From contig JAYMTL010000018.1 of NCBI GenBank assembly GCA_036897445.1, positions 1 to 64,000 on the forward strand: DNA of 64,000 bases. Direction: 5' to 3'. Within the stretch, counting starts at the first letter, position 1. The number at the start of each line of letters is the position of its first letter. Made by a program: the position numbers and the translations under genes. Below the pieces are notes generated by a model, which was not told the DNA's origin, searched no databases, and saw nothing but the letters and a program-made list of their open reading frames with translations. Of this stretch, positions 1 through 13,202 are shown one piece after another. This stretch comes from Pelargonium tetragonum (lineage: Eukaryota; Streptophyta; Magnoliopsida; Geraniales; Geraniaceae).

Positions 1-3000
1 AGATTTTACTACTGGAAAAGAACCCCTTGAACGAAATAAAAACAAACGAAACTTTTGCCCAGTTTAGTACTACTAAAGATTATATTACTAATTCACTTGA
101 GTATTCCATTTATTAAGAGTTATACTCATAACAAAGCTTTTGGACTTTTAGTTATTTAGTTATAAAAAAAAAGGAGCAGATAATAATAGGAACATTTCCA
201 GTAGAGCAATACAGAAGAATGATAAATTACTCATGGAAGAGTCTCAATGTAAAGTGCGGATTTCCACTCTTAAGGTGAAACTTTATAAGGAGTTGCTTGC
301 TAGAGGTTCATTTTAAAGCACTAGAATTATAAAACAAAAAAAGGATCCTCTAGAGAATTCCCTGGAATAAAAAGTGAAAAAGGAAGAGAGAGATCGCAAT
401 AAATTTTAAGGTCTTCCTTCTGTAACAACTTACTAATCAAGACTTTCGCTAGGAAACACGTTCTAAGGTCTTTTTTCTCGTGCGTTAACCCGCGGGCTCT
501 ACATTTTAAGAATTTACTGAGTTCTTATATTATAATAATTTTATTTTAGTGTGGCTCTATTCTGCATTATTCGTTTCCGGTTCTACCCTTTTAATTAATT
601 TGAAATAACATATTAGGAGTCTAACGCTAATTGAAAAAAAAAAAGATATTCTTGGATAATTTACTGAAGTCTTCTGAACAGAATGGACCCTGAGTTTCTA
701 TACCTAAGGCGGCCAGGATTCTATCTGGACCCCCTTTTATGCCCGGTATAAGTAAAAAAAGTTCATTTAAGTGATAGGGTTTACTTTCTCTCTGCCAACT
801 GCAACCGGGGTAGTTATACTTTATTTTACCAAAGTCTACCCTCGCAAGTATAGGTAAAGGCCCCTTATTTGTATTAGGAAATTTCCTATCCTAAACTTTG
901 TTTTTAGTACGACATACTTCTTCATACAAGCCCCTTTTATATTAACTAAGGCCCAAAGCATTAAAGTAGAGGTTTCTATTTTCATATAATACGGATTACT
1001 CTATCTATTACTGTGTTACTCTTTTTTCAAAATACTTTGATTTTTTCTATCCTTATTCAGTCTTTTTTTGAAGTAGACCGACCCTTTTTAGAAATTCTCA
1101 CTGACTTCTATCTTAATGCTATTTTGATTGACAAGACAAAGAATTTTTTAAGGAATTCCTTGGTTATTATATCTTACTAGGCGTGCCTTGAGGCTAATAG
1201 TTATAGTACTAAAAACTGCTGGCTGGGTAGCCACAGAAAGGCGATACACTGCTCAGATAAGAGTAAAAAGAAAAAGGTATACTCACGATGAAATACATAA
1301 ATTTCTTTTAGACGCGCTTGAGGTAGAGTTTTTCTTTTTATACATTTACAAGTTTACGCGCATACTTAATAAACTAAACTTTTACAAACCCTAATTTGAG
1401 GGAAGATTTTCTTAGTATTAGCCAAATCTATGTTAAATTACAGAATCCGAATAAGCCTACTGAACCGCCGCTTTGAGAATTGGTAAAGAGAAAAAGATTA
1501 AGGATACAAAAACTTAAATTCTTTCTTTTTTGGTTAAAAAAATGCTATACGTAGAATCAATTAGCATTTTTATTAGAGAGAGTCCACCACTGTAACGAAA
1601 GTCTTTCCTACCTAGACAAAATTTTACTTAAAAAAGAAAGCAAGGGATGCTCTAAAGGTAACTAAGAATATCCTAAAAGCCAGAAATTGCAGTTCACGAC
1701 ATGCTTCTTTTTTTTTGCCTAGACTAGATAAGATATTAGTAGTAGAGTTTTTTTACTGGGCGGTACTTGTGAAAGGGGCCCTAATTTATTTAGACTTTAC
1801 TATTTCATCCTTTTTGCTGTTATCCTAAAATTCCTGTTTACAAAGTCTTTGTATTCCAAGGTATTCGCTTGAACGTTTACAAGAAAATAAAAAAGGTAAG
1901 TAAAGCGCAAGTCTACAACAGGGCAACCAGGTTATAAAAGAATACAGTGAAGTTGTAGCAGAGCTCCTTACTAAAGGAAACAAATAAGATATAGGTTTCA
2001 ATTTTAGGGCGGAAACTCCGGTAGAGCAGACAAAGGAGTTTAAGGGGAGATCCACAAGGCAAACCAAAATTTCTATTGATGTAGAATATGCTATTTGTCA
2101 CAAAGCTCAGGGCATCCTTTGAGGAAAACTCAGGGACTTCCTTAAGCTTTATAAGGATTTTTAAAAACTAGAGGCCTTAAGAATAAACTTAACTTAAATC
2201 TAGGTAAGAGCGACTTATAAACTGTGCGCTATGTACCTAGCTGAAGTATAAAGAGTTTCTGCTTTTCTAGGATATCCCTTGTGTTTAGTTACTTGCCTTT
2301 TAGCTTGGAGTACAACCAAGTATAATCCATTTAGTTGTCAAGTTTATTCCTATAGCGGGAGCCCCCTTGGTAATATTTATTGAAGGGATACCTTTTTGTA
2401 ATTCAATGAGTAGCGGAGTATTAAAACCTAATCAACCGGCGGGCGGATAAAATATAGCTTAGTAATCCAGAAATAGTATATAAGTTTTGGGAAATTTGCT
2501 TTTTTCTAATCCTTTGTCTTACTTATAGTTTATTCTCATTTTCGAGAAAAGCTAAGACTTTGACCTTTAGTTAGTAAGCTGAAGGCATATATTCGTTTAA
2601 AAAGGAGAGCCTGGCCCCCTTTAATCCGATCCTCTAAAACGTTTGATAAGTAAAGTCACTTCTCGATTGATACTTGTTTTTTTGCTTAGTTGGGGGCTTA
2701 TGTTATGCTTTGTTTAGATTTGTTACAAGGGTTTCGCTTTCTCTATAAAAAAGAAAGACTTCCGGCAACAAAACTTAGGACTTGACTTCAGTGTTGTATT
2801 TCGAATCCTGGCAATTCTAGGGCTCTGTGCAACACTCTTTATAGCTATGTCACTACAAATTATGACCCTTACTTTTATTAAAAGAGTTCCTGATACTAAT
2901 ATAATAAAAGGGCTCCTGTACCTCATGTAAGTAAAAGAATTCTAATGAGTCTGTCTAACCATTTAAAATTTAGGCGTACTCTAATAAAATAAGGAAGGAT

Positions 3001-5655
3001 TCCAAAAGTATAAGAGGGGCTCCCCTATCCGCATGTTCGTAGCTAACAGAATTACTAAAGAGCTCTGACTTTTAGTAGGAGCACCCAGAGTGGATGTGGA
3101 TAAAAGACATAGAAAAATGCGCATTTACTGGATATCTTAATGGGTATGGATCCTATATAATATAAATTTGATTTAGCTTGTTCTAGTAAGTGAAAGCGGG
3201 TAGTTACCTTTTAACGAAAAAGAAAAACTTTAAACTTCCCCCTGCAATCTTATTTCATAACAAAAAACCTCCAAGCTTACTCGAAATCCGGGAGCAATCC
3301 ATATTAACAACAACCTAAAAAGCCTATCGAGTAGAGATAAGTTCAACTTTCTTTCTTAAAAGGTATAGCCAAAAATCCATATAAAATATCAAGAAAATTT
3401 TTAGCATTATCCTGTTAGGGGGCTTGCCCCTATTATCAGAATTAAGGTTTCTTATCTAGATAAAGAAAGGAAGGGACCTAATTAAAAAGCCGGCACATAA
3501 ACATAAAATATAATATAAGAATTTGAAGTATTATGAATAAAAGACTCCTTTGGAGAGGATAGCCTCCGGAATTTTGGTTTTAAAAACTCCACAAAGAAAA
3601 GTTTTAATATATATATATAGGATTCCCCTTAGTACTGGGCTTAGACATAGTTTATTACACAGAATTCTTTAATAGTTATTTAGAACTACTTGGCCTGGAA
3701 AAGCTAACTCTTACTATTTAGTTATGAAGTAAAGGCGTCGAGGATTAAGTGTATATAATCCCAGAATCTCTAAAAGCATATAAGGAGCTCACATCAAGAT
3801 GAGCTAGAAAGGACTATTCGGCGGGGCAATCCTTTTTTTTATAAAAGAAAGGCCCCTCCATACAACACAACATAAAAGATTCCACAAGGATTTATTAGAA
3901 TACTCTTCAACAAAAGGTTAACGATTTCCTTTAGCACACCTCCTTTCGAGAACGGGAATATTCTTTTCCAGAGTTATAAGTTTTTGCTAATGTCCCGAAT
4001 CAGCGATACCCCCATACATAAGGAAAATGACCCGCCTAGAGGAACCCGCCTTGTTGTTAGGAATTGAGAATCAAGGTAGATATAAGGTTCGAGAAACCCT
4101 AGCTTAAATCTTTGTAAATGCTTCCTGACGTGAAAAAGCAATCGCTATAGTGAGTATCCGATATTCCTCGTAAATAATAGAATAGTCAGACTTACTTTGA
4201 TAAATAAAGAGTATTCCATTATTAAAGAACTTTCATAAAGGATAGAAATTTCACGAACTTTTGTAATAAAAAATTGGAATATCCTTGTGTAATCCTCTTA
4301 AGACTACCCATTCTCGAAAACCCCTGTCCAGAAGGGAGACTTTAGCTTACTCGCTCTTCGTTTTACACTAAGAATTAATGAAAGTTCAAAAACCCTTAAG
4401 TTCTGTAAAGTGTGTTTTTTCTGGATACCCAAACTCTAGATCCTAGCGCTTTTAACGAGATTTTTGATTTGGAATGACAAAGAAGATTCAGAATCCTTAT
4501 CCCTTTTAGTTAAAGAACCCTTACTAGATTAAAAACCCGCGCCTAGGTGTCCCATCGAAGAAGTTTCCCTAAAAAGCGGCAGCTTGCAGCATAACGGGTC
4601 TAAATTTATACACGGGATATGCCTTGGTTTAGTGTAGCTGTTAGCCAAGGAAACGTTCAGACTCTTTTGTTAACCCTTTTTCTATCAATCCAAGGATGCA
4701 CTAACTATAAAAAAAGGGTTCTCTATGGGTTTCAAAAATCTCGTAAATGAGTTCCTCTTAATCTTAGCACGTAATTAGTAACACGGTATCCCTTTTGTTT
4801 TTTTGAGTGGGAACTAAAGATTCTTCGAGATGCAAGATCCTGCCATAGTACTTACAATAAGGGGCTAACTGAAAAAAAAGTAGAGTCTAGAAATTATTAA
4901 GCCGGGTTTGTTGTCTCCCACGCTATATAAGTTAGGGAGGAAATCCTAAAAATATACTAAGGTACTTACTTGGAAAACCCCGGTTATTTTTCTGCTACGG
5001 AAAAGTGTGGTCTACGAAAGCAACAACAAGGTACAAATCTCAAACAGCAAGGGGAAGAAAAGTTTACGAAAGAAGAATCTAAAAACAAAGGCCTACTCTT
5101 GAACTGACTTGAACCCTTACATTTCTGTTCTTTTCATTTCTGATTGAACATTTGATAAAGGTAGATCTAGGCCTAATTACGAGTTCTATAGCTTGAGAGT
5201 ATGCAACCCCTTCTGATTTACAGTTTCATTATCTAAGTTCTTTCTGTGAGATAAACCCCCGCGCGCGTACTATATTATAGTGTTAGAGTGTTCAGGGAAC
5301 TTTAGAGTCTATTCCTAGGATAAACTAATTTAGGCAAATTGTAGCTCTGAGTCTTAGCGAGTCCTTTCTCTTTTCCGATCTGAACCCTTTCCTAGGAACC
5401 CACTCCTTTTTGGTCTTAAGTCAGGGTTACGTGATTTAAAAAGGAAGGAGATAGAACCCCCAGGGAGGACCCCTTTGTGGAATTCCCTACAAACCTTAAT
5501 ATAATATTAATAACAAGTTCTCTCTTTATAAATGTCTATAAGGAGGACCGAAGAGATTAACTCAACGAGTTATACCGAAGAAGTTTTTGGATGAAGGGTT
5601 CTATAAAACTTCCCCCTCTTTCAAAGGGAATCCGGAGCTATTATACCTATATACC

Positions 5656-5686
<31 letters not shown>

Positions 5687-7843
5687 GTTTTTCCGCCTAT
5701 AAATATTACAAAACGAGTATACTTTAGAGTTAAAAAAAAAATTCCAGGATACTATAAAACTCCTGGTAATACTTATCTGTTGCTACCCTATGTTATGTTC
5801 AAAGTTAAAACTGGAAAATCCTTATTCACCTTATCCTCCGGGTTTTTGTTAGTAATTAAGGAGTTTCCTTATATGTAATCAGCAAAAGCTTTGTTAGTTC
5901 CCTCCTGCGATCAGGCTAGTTGATGAGCCAGCCCACTTCCCAATGGGTATCTTTTCTTTATAAAAAAGTTCAAATCTTATCCTTTGCCGTATCCTAATCT
6001 GGAATGGCGATAAGCAGTTTCCTCAAAAATTTGGGTGTTACTCTGCTGGCAGAGTTAGTCGCTAGTTAATAGTAAACAAAAGGGGCTTTTAGAGGGTTGT
6101 CAGAATAAGATTTTTGTATTTACACTCTATGGAGACCCTACCCTTTATGACTCATAAGTAAGGAAGCTCAATTCGAACTCTCATTAAGTGCATCATACCA
6201 GGAGGACTTTTACGAGGCAGCCTCCTTTGTAAACTCTAATTACAATATAAGGAAAAAAATGAAATTTGGGGATTAACATACGGACTAAATAGACTCAATT
6301 TTCAGGGCTTTCCACGAAACCTTGTTTTAGCTTACCCCAACTTTAATTTAAAAGTATACCTCATAAAGAGCTTCTTAAAGCACAACGCTCACTACTAAAT
6401 CCTACAAGAAAAAGAAACAACCCCTAAGGAAAGAAAAAGCCAGTCAACTGCAAGCTTGAGGAGAGCCCTGTAAAGAAAGATGAATTCAACCTTATAACGT
6501 AAACACATCTGAAAGCCCTACCTTAGTGGATCCAGACTCTTTACCTTTTAATAAGTAATAAGAGGTTGAAACGGGCGCATATTCGTAAAAGCAACTTAGA
6601 ATTTCTGTATCATATTGTAGGAACTTTCCAGTTTCATTTTGAATATTTTACTATTACTAGAAAGAGGGCTAAATTGATCCCGCACTTGTGGTGATTGACA
6701 CACGAAAGGTAAAACGGGTCTAACTTGGGGCTCTTGTATATAATTAGCGTAGCAAAGTTTGATTTTAGATAATTAGGGGTTTTCCATTATTGATCGGCAT
6801 GCCCTAGTATAGCTTATTAAAAAGAAAAGCTTTTGTAAGCAGCTATTTCTTCTTCTATATCTCACTCAGGACCTTCATTTTCTTTCTTTAAAACTAAAAT
6901 AGAATTCTAATAGAATAATTAATCCTCGGAAAGTGGAGGCTTCCCTAGTATATTACCAGATTTCTCTCGAGCGATATGGGCCGGAATGCAGGAGTTCCTG
7001 GAAGATTTAGTAATTAGTAAAGGACCCCTATGTAGGATAAAGTTGCAAAAAGAATGCACTAATAAGGAATTTTAGATATCCGGAGTTTTTTCATTTTCAT
7101 TTAAGGTTCTTTTATAAGTGTCTATACATAAGACATAAGGAAGATTCCTCACGGGCCTCGTTTCCCAAAGTTAGGCCCCTACCTAATAGGAATCCTTTAT
7201 CCTGCGAATTTTCCTTAAACTTCAGTCTTCATTTCAATTGAGTTTTACTCGTTGACTAACTAAACCTAAAGGGACAACTTTTGCGGGAGATTCCTTGGTA
7301 TATAGTGTGTACAGAAGTTTCCATTGGGCCTCTCTTTGGCAGGTAATTCCTCGGTACGGAACCGGGAAAGAGGGAACTTAGAGTCTTTGGTAAGCCCTCT
7401 ACTGTTTACCCTTAGTAGTATCGAAAAAGAGAGATTTCTGTAGCTATATGTTCTTTTTCAAAAAAGAAGGTAAATAAACCCTGCTCCTCTCAGGTATTCT
7501 GAAGTTATCGCCTCTAGAATTAGTACAGGTAAGTTTTGTCCAAGTGCCTCCTATGGAAGATAGAAGGCTAAGGATCCTTTCAATTGTGACTTAGAAAAAG
7601 CAGGAACTGGTAAACACGAGCTTATTTTGAAACTACTGGAATACCCGTGCCAATAAAAAAACTAAATAAAGGGGAGTTAATATACCTAAACTTATACACT
7701 CTAAACTATCTTACTTTTTCTTTTTATAGTAATACACTAACTATTTTATATCTTTTATTCCAAGTAAGACTCATAACCATAAGACAAGTAATACCACAAG
7801 GAATAAAGAGCACCGGGGCTGGGATAAGACTATAATAGGAGTA
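1..7843. other. AT-rich spacer, no gene seen
   Basis: Stops are dense in all six frames and the longest open frame has 95 codons (5,591-5,878). That frame runs through the TA microsatellite and has no protein-like composition. No tRNA, rRNA or intron core was recognised. Short palindromic words such as GGAATTCC (1,152 and 5,479) and AGGGGCTCCCCT-like strings (near 3,013) stand out against the AT background. Confidence 0.7.
5656..5686. repeat. TA microsatellite
   Basis: An almost pure TA run of 31 bases with one slip (TAATA), preceded by two imperfect units of CCTATATA from about 5,646. It is the longest dinucleotide tract I see in the window. Shorter TA runs occur near 3,608, 33,121 and 42,381. 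Confidence 0.9.
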
Positions 7844-7974
7844 TAGCGCTAAATAAAGAGGCGATATCCTTAAAATAAAACGATTTTAACTAAGAAAGGG
7901 CTCACTAGTAGGTTATTTTACTTATTTGTTAGTACTTTCCTATACCTGTAGAAAAGTCAGTAATATAAAAAACC
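7844..7974 (+). repeat. Diverged dispersed repeat, copy A
   Basis: This segment aligns by eye, in the same orientation, with 38,925-39,067. Shared blocks in order are TAGCG, TCCTTAAAA, CTCACTA, then TTAGT(A/G)CTTTCCTATAC and a tail of AGTAAT followed by AAAAAACC. The best 50 bases are about 85% identical with small gaps; the left half is looser. The colinear order of several blocks makes chance unlikely. I see no coding potential, and the unit's function is unknown. Confidence 0.65.
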
Positions 7975-10608
7975 TTGATTTTTCCAAAGAAACAAACCCT
8001 AAAAGTATAAGTTTAGTCTTTTTACTCTATTACAAACTAGGGAAATCCCGAGAACCTAACAGCTTAGGAGCAGCAGAAATGTGACATGCACTAAGACTTT
8101 TTTACGGCAGTAAAAGTACATCTATAAGCATTTTTCTTTTAGTAGTACTCCCGGCTTCTCCATGAATATTTACCTCTCTTTTTGTATATAAAGGAAAGTT
8201 GCTTCAAAAAACCTTCCTTAGATACGAGGGGCGCTATAGGAGTCTTAGCCAAGACCTCTTTTCCAAACGTAATTGTGCTTCGTAGTCAAGGCAACAAACA
8301 AGAGGGGTGCTCTTTCATTCAGTATTCTGGGATTTTCTATTTTTAGGGAAACAGTCTAGCGGCTCCTTTTTCTTTTTATACTCTGAAGTATAGTAGGCAG
8401 CTATATTAGTATCGTCTTGTGCTCGATATCTCGTCAAGTAGCTCTTATAGGGTCGATCTAGGCATGGGTTCCAATCCTGAAGGGCTTTCGTCAATTTTTT
8501 AGTATAATCTAGTAAGGTTCTTTTATAAAGGTGGGGTGCGGGGTTTACTACTTTGACTTTGTATGGATCAGATTTAGGCACTTAAAAAGCTAAATTATAG
8601 AGTTAGATATAGGGTTCTCCGGATAAAAAGGTTTTAGTAGGCCCCTAAATCCTGTAAACTATAAAACCTTGTGAATCTTCTATAAAGCTTTTTCTTTTCT
8701 ACTTCTATATATCCTAAGCAAACCGAAGCGAAAGTGGGATTTTATATCCTCGGGTTCTCCCTACCTAAAAATAAGATTCCACTTCAATTTACCGATTAGA
8801 AACTTTCAGAATAATCTTTCCCTGATCTAAGACATGCTATGTCAATCTATTGAACTCAAAGGGGACTTTTATCCTCCTAATTTACAGCGAATTTTTCAAT
8901 TCGAATCTTCAACAAGTAAATATTAACTTAGTGAGCAGTGAGTGCTCTCCGATAAAAAGATAAGGATTCAATACAAACTCGAACGAAGATTGCTCACTCG
9001 ATAGTAAAAAATCCCTAGGGAATCTCCTTTAGTGATGGCCAGCTTGATCACTTTTTTTAACTCATATATCTCGTCATCCTGATAAGAAACACTGAAATGA
9101 ACTCTACCCGAAACTCTTTATGTTCTAGGTTAGGACAAGTCTTGTAAGAAGGTCCTTGCTCGAGATCAGTCTCAAATCCAAGTAAGTATGCATTAAGTAT
9201 TAAGCAAAAAAGTAGAAGAAGCTAGAGCAACTCCTGGTATAAAAAGGTCAAAATCTTGGTAGAGTTATATGATATGAGTCTCTTTATACACTCTACGAAA
9301 ACGGAAACCCAGAAGAGTAGGATTCATTAAGTAAAACCCCGGATTTGACGTGATACCAAAGAATGCTTATATATTATAGGGTCCTAGACTTATAGATTCA
9401 AAAATTCAAGAGGAAAGCTTTTTTATAGACAAAAAATTCACTATCAAGTACATCTAGCATAACCTATATATTAAAGGGGAGAATTTGACATTGCGCCCAC
9501 TAAAAATCCTATTATAGGCTAAAAGAATTTGAACAACTGCTAACTTTCTTTAGAGCTTCGTGTGATTCCTTTTCTCATTTTCTGGAAGAATGCTTTGTGA
9601 CAAATTACTCCTTAGAAAAGAACTTCTATATTATATAAATAGAATAGATTTCATAAAAAGGTGTTCACATAGAGTCATCGTGCAGACAAGGATCCCCTAA
9701 GGTATAGCATTTATATATAAATCCCCAGAACCTGTTCCTAAGAAAATTGAGAATCAAGAACCTTTTCATTGTCAAGTTGTCCCAGACAAGCAAAGAAAGT
9801 CTATTCTTTCTAAAACCCTTCCAACTTCAGGGATATAAGAATATAAAAACCAAGAAAAACCTTGGACTTCTCGATTCTTGAGCCTTTTTTTGCGATCCTT
9901 GTGTTTTAGGTTTAGGGATGTTTTAAATTATAAAGGAGCGGGACTCTGAAACTTATATTCTTGCCAAATAGCGTGCTTTAAGGGTACTTAGAAGTTCTGG
10001 TATCCCGGGGTTTCTCTTTTTTATAACTCAGTATCAACTAAAGCAAAGCGTCTTCCTAGTTTTATATGCCATAGAAAGGGGTTGAGCCGTTTTGCTTAAA
10101 AGTTCCCTTTTCATTTTTAATAGTAGTTGGTAAGGAGAACAACAAATACAAATATATAATACGAAAGAAGTTCTTTTGATAAAGGATTCAAAAAGTCAAA
10201 ATTTTGTCAGCAAAGTCTATTATTCAACTAGTGTAGGATTCCCTTCTTTTTTTGTTTTTATACAAGACAAGGGTACCTGCTGTATTGTATGTATAAGGTT
10301 TCATAGTTATATATAAATAGAGTGATTTGATATATTTGACCGAGAGGTGAGCCTTGAGCATGGTTTGGGAGTGCTGTGCTCCAAGAGCTTTTCGGTTTTC
10401 GATATAGAAGTTAGATCTTAAAATAACACAGAGCTTCTAATCGATTCCAGAATTACATAAAAGAACGCCCTGTTTATGAAAAGCAATTTCTAAAATAAGA
10501 CAAGAAACATTAGTTACACCCGTAAATACACGCAGCATTAGAAGAAAAGAGAATTTTTAATACTACCCCTTGGGAGACCTTATATTTAAAGAGGATCAAG
10601 GGAGTTGG

Positions 10609-10622
10609 GGCTTCGAAAAGCC
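10609..10622 (+). other. Short hairpin with CGAA loop
   Basis: GGCTT, loop CGAA and AAGCC form a 5-bp stem. Such a stem can arise by chance; it is recorded because it lies in an otherwise featureless stretch. Confidence 0.3.
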
Positions 10623-12360
10623 TTGTACTCGAAATTCTTTCAGGACTAAGAAGTGGATTTACAATCTCTGCGGGGTTTTTCTTATACTTTATCAGAACTA
10701 GTCAAGATAAGCGGATTCCTGGGTATCCCCTTTTAGTATACTTTCATCTCTCAATTGATAAAACTCTAAATCTTTGGCACCTGTTTGCTCTTTCATTTCG
10801 ACTTCCTAAACTAAGGCAATGGGGGTAAAAGCTCCCACTCTAAAAAAAGGAAAGAGAAGCTTAGTATCCTAAAACTCTGTATATACCGGCCCTGCCCCGT
10901 GGAAGTTAATCTTATTTTACTTGTCAAATCTGGTAAGGGATTTTGGACTTTTTAGTTCTGATTAGATTAGAACAAAACAAAAGTAGCAAGAACACTGAGG
11001 GGAAACTGCTTGACTTTCAGGAATTTTAGGTTTAGGATAGACCAGTTCGGTGCCTTTCACAGCATAAGGATTTCTTGCGGAGCTTAGTATATATATAATA
11101 TTGAGATATTGAGAGACCCGGTCTATATGAAAAGGACAAAGGGAACTAATATGAGTTCCTTTGCTAAAAACTGCAACCCCAACTATCAAAAAATGAAAGA
11201 ATTAAAAGGCTTCTTACTTTGACTTGAGGTTATAAAAACGTATTTCTTTTCCAATGATGCTGGACTGGAATTGACTCGTTTTTGGAGTTCAGATAAACTT
11301 ACGCTTTTACTAAGTATGATCAGGATAATTGAGTAAAAAAAGGATCCGCCAGCCTTAGTAGGAAATTAGAATTGTTGCATGTAGGTATAAAAAGGGGGGG
11401 TTCTCGTTCCATTAATGAAAAAGACTTTTTTACGGATATAGAATTTAAAGTATAGACTGCGTTTTCCTTAGATTCTTTAGTCTTTGGTGAGTACGAGTAA
11501 GAGAGTTCATAGGGTAAGCTTATAAGTCTTTTCCTTTTTGCAGCTACTTTTTAGGTTTATAGTTATTGGGATTGAATTTCTGTTTATATTCACAATTAGT
11601 GACTAGGATAAGAGAGATTTTATATCATGAAGAATTGGAGTTAGAAAGATCCTCTCTCTTCTATAAGGTAGCGTACTAGCCTAATAGCCGTATGTTTTCT
11701 AAGCTAAGTGGGTCTGCAGCCCTACTCAACGTCAATAGAATAAGAAGGAGTATTTAAGTTCTCTATAAACTAAGAAAGAGTAAAGGATTTCTGCGCAAAG
11801 TTCAAACCTAGATCTTCACCCAGCACTATGGATTCTTGTAACCTACATTTTACACACATTAATCTCGGACTTCGGCAAAAGGGCTCGGGTACAGCGCTGA
11901 GTTTCCTAACTAAAAAAGGGTTCCCTATTTGATTGAGCAAAGCCTTTTCCTTATGTAATTCCTAGCATAAAGAATGAAATCTTTAAAAAAGGCCCTAATA
12001 CTCAAGTTCAAATACGGAATTTTCAAAAGTCCAAGCATATATAATAGGATGAGTTTGACTTATATGCTATAAATTCCCCGATCTTGAAAGACCCGTAAAG
12101 AGCGGCCCAAGGTCTCTCACCAGAGATTGCCCTGCTTTTCTAATTAGAGATTCCGTCGGTTGTGGTAATTCTAGGTTTTTTACTACATTTTACTAAAAAG
12201 TGAAACTAATCACTCAAATTCTCTAAGGCTAATTGTTGGTCAAGCATTGGTTATACTTCGTAGGCAAGAGGTCTACGCTTAAGATTTTCCATACCCGGAT
12301 TTAGTAAAAACAAGAAAGCAATATACCATCATTTGTTCTTTCCTGCTGTTCTTTCTTATC

Positions 12361-12376
12361 CAGAGCTTCCGCTCTG
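12361..12376 (+). other. Stable 6-bp hairpin with TTCC tetraloop, then T-rich run
   Basis: CAGAGC, loop TTCC and GCTCTG make a GC-rich stem, followed after four bases by a T-rich stretch. The shape resembles an intrinsic terminator or an RNA end-protecting stem on the + strand. Without an upstream gene the role is only a suggestion. Confidence 0.4.
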
Positions 12377-13180
12377 CTAGTTTTCTTTATTTAAAACAGG
12401 GAAGTCAAAATGTCGTAAAAAGTACAAAAAAAACCTAACTTCGGACCTAAAAAGCCCACTAACTAAAATTGAAACTTTTTATAAAAATTGACCTTTTTCA
12501 GCCCCTGTTAATTAGGGCAAAAATTTTTGTTAAGCGATAAAGCTTATATTTTTGTTATCTATTCAGGCCCCTATTTCCAGATTTTAGGTAGTCAATCTTA
12601 ATTTACGGGGTGCCGAGCTCTATTCATTTTAGTTTTGACTATAATGTTATTTTACTCCTTAAGTCTTCGATTATACACGGATAAGTGCAAGGCGAAGGGA
12701 CTCCTTTTAGTAGCTTCTATTATAGTTACAAGTCTCTCATTCATACGACCCCCTTCTTTTTAATAAGAGGTTAATCAAATGATTTTAGGTTCTTTCTTTT
12801 TTAATCGTCGGCACGGAATACCTAGTTACAAAGTTCACTAGATCTCAAGGCGTTACTCTTTTTGAATGAAATGGACGAGATAAAAGTCCAAGAAAAAAGA
12901 AATTTTTCATTCTAAATCCAGGATTCTCCTATAATATGCAAGGCAAGGGGTCGTTCTAAAACAAAATGTAAGTAACTGTAAAAAAAGTAGAAGCTAGTAG
13001 AATAGAAACAAATCCGTATGTAATTCTAGAAATTTCGGTATCAAGGGATTCTTCAACGGAAAGCTAGTTTTAAAGAAAGTAAAAAATTTATACAGCTCGA
13101 GCCTTTATATTTAGAAAAGCTTTTTGATTATGATATATAATTAGGTGGAATAATTTTTATCTAAACTAGTTTTTTATAGG

Positions 13181-13202
13181 GCCTTGCGGTTGCATATGCA
13201 TA
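13181..13202 (+). repeat. Short repeat with TGCATATGCA palindrome, copy 1
   Basis: GCCTT followed within a few bases by GTTGCATATGCATA matches 42,481-42,501. The shared 14-mer contains the perfect palindrome TGCATATGCA. Confidence 0.4.

Noticed and set aside
343-360. GGATCCTCTAGAG followed by GAATTC, resembling a cloning-vector polylinker
   Set aside because: The match to pUC-type linkers is 13 bases and then departs (no GTCGAC). GGATCC, TCTAGA and GAATTC words are common throughout the window, so this looks coincidental.
8315-8581. 88-codon minus-strand frame rich in Lys, Tyr and Asp
   Set aside because: Not recognised, no neighbouring gene, and the length is within chance expectation.
10335-10400. 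G-rich patch with short stems, considered as a tRNA-Ser or a group II intron domain V
   Set aside because: No T-arm and no catalytic-triad hairpin of the domain V type. Only weak stems can be drawn.
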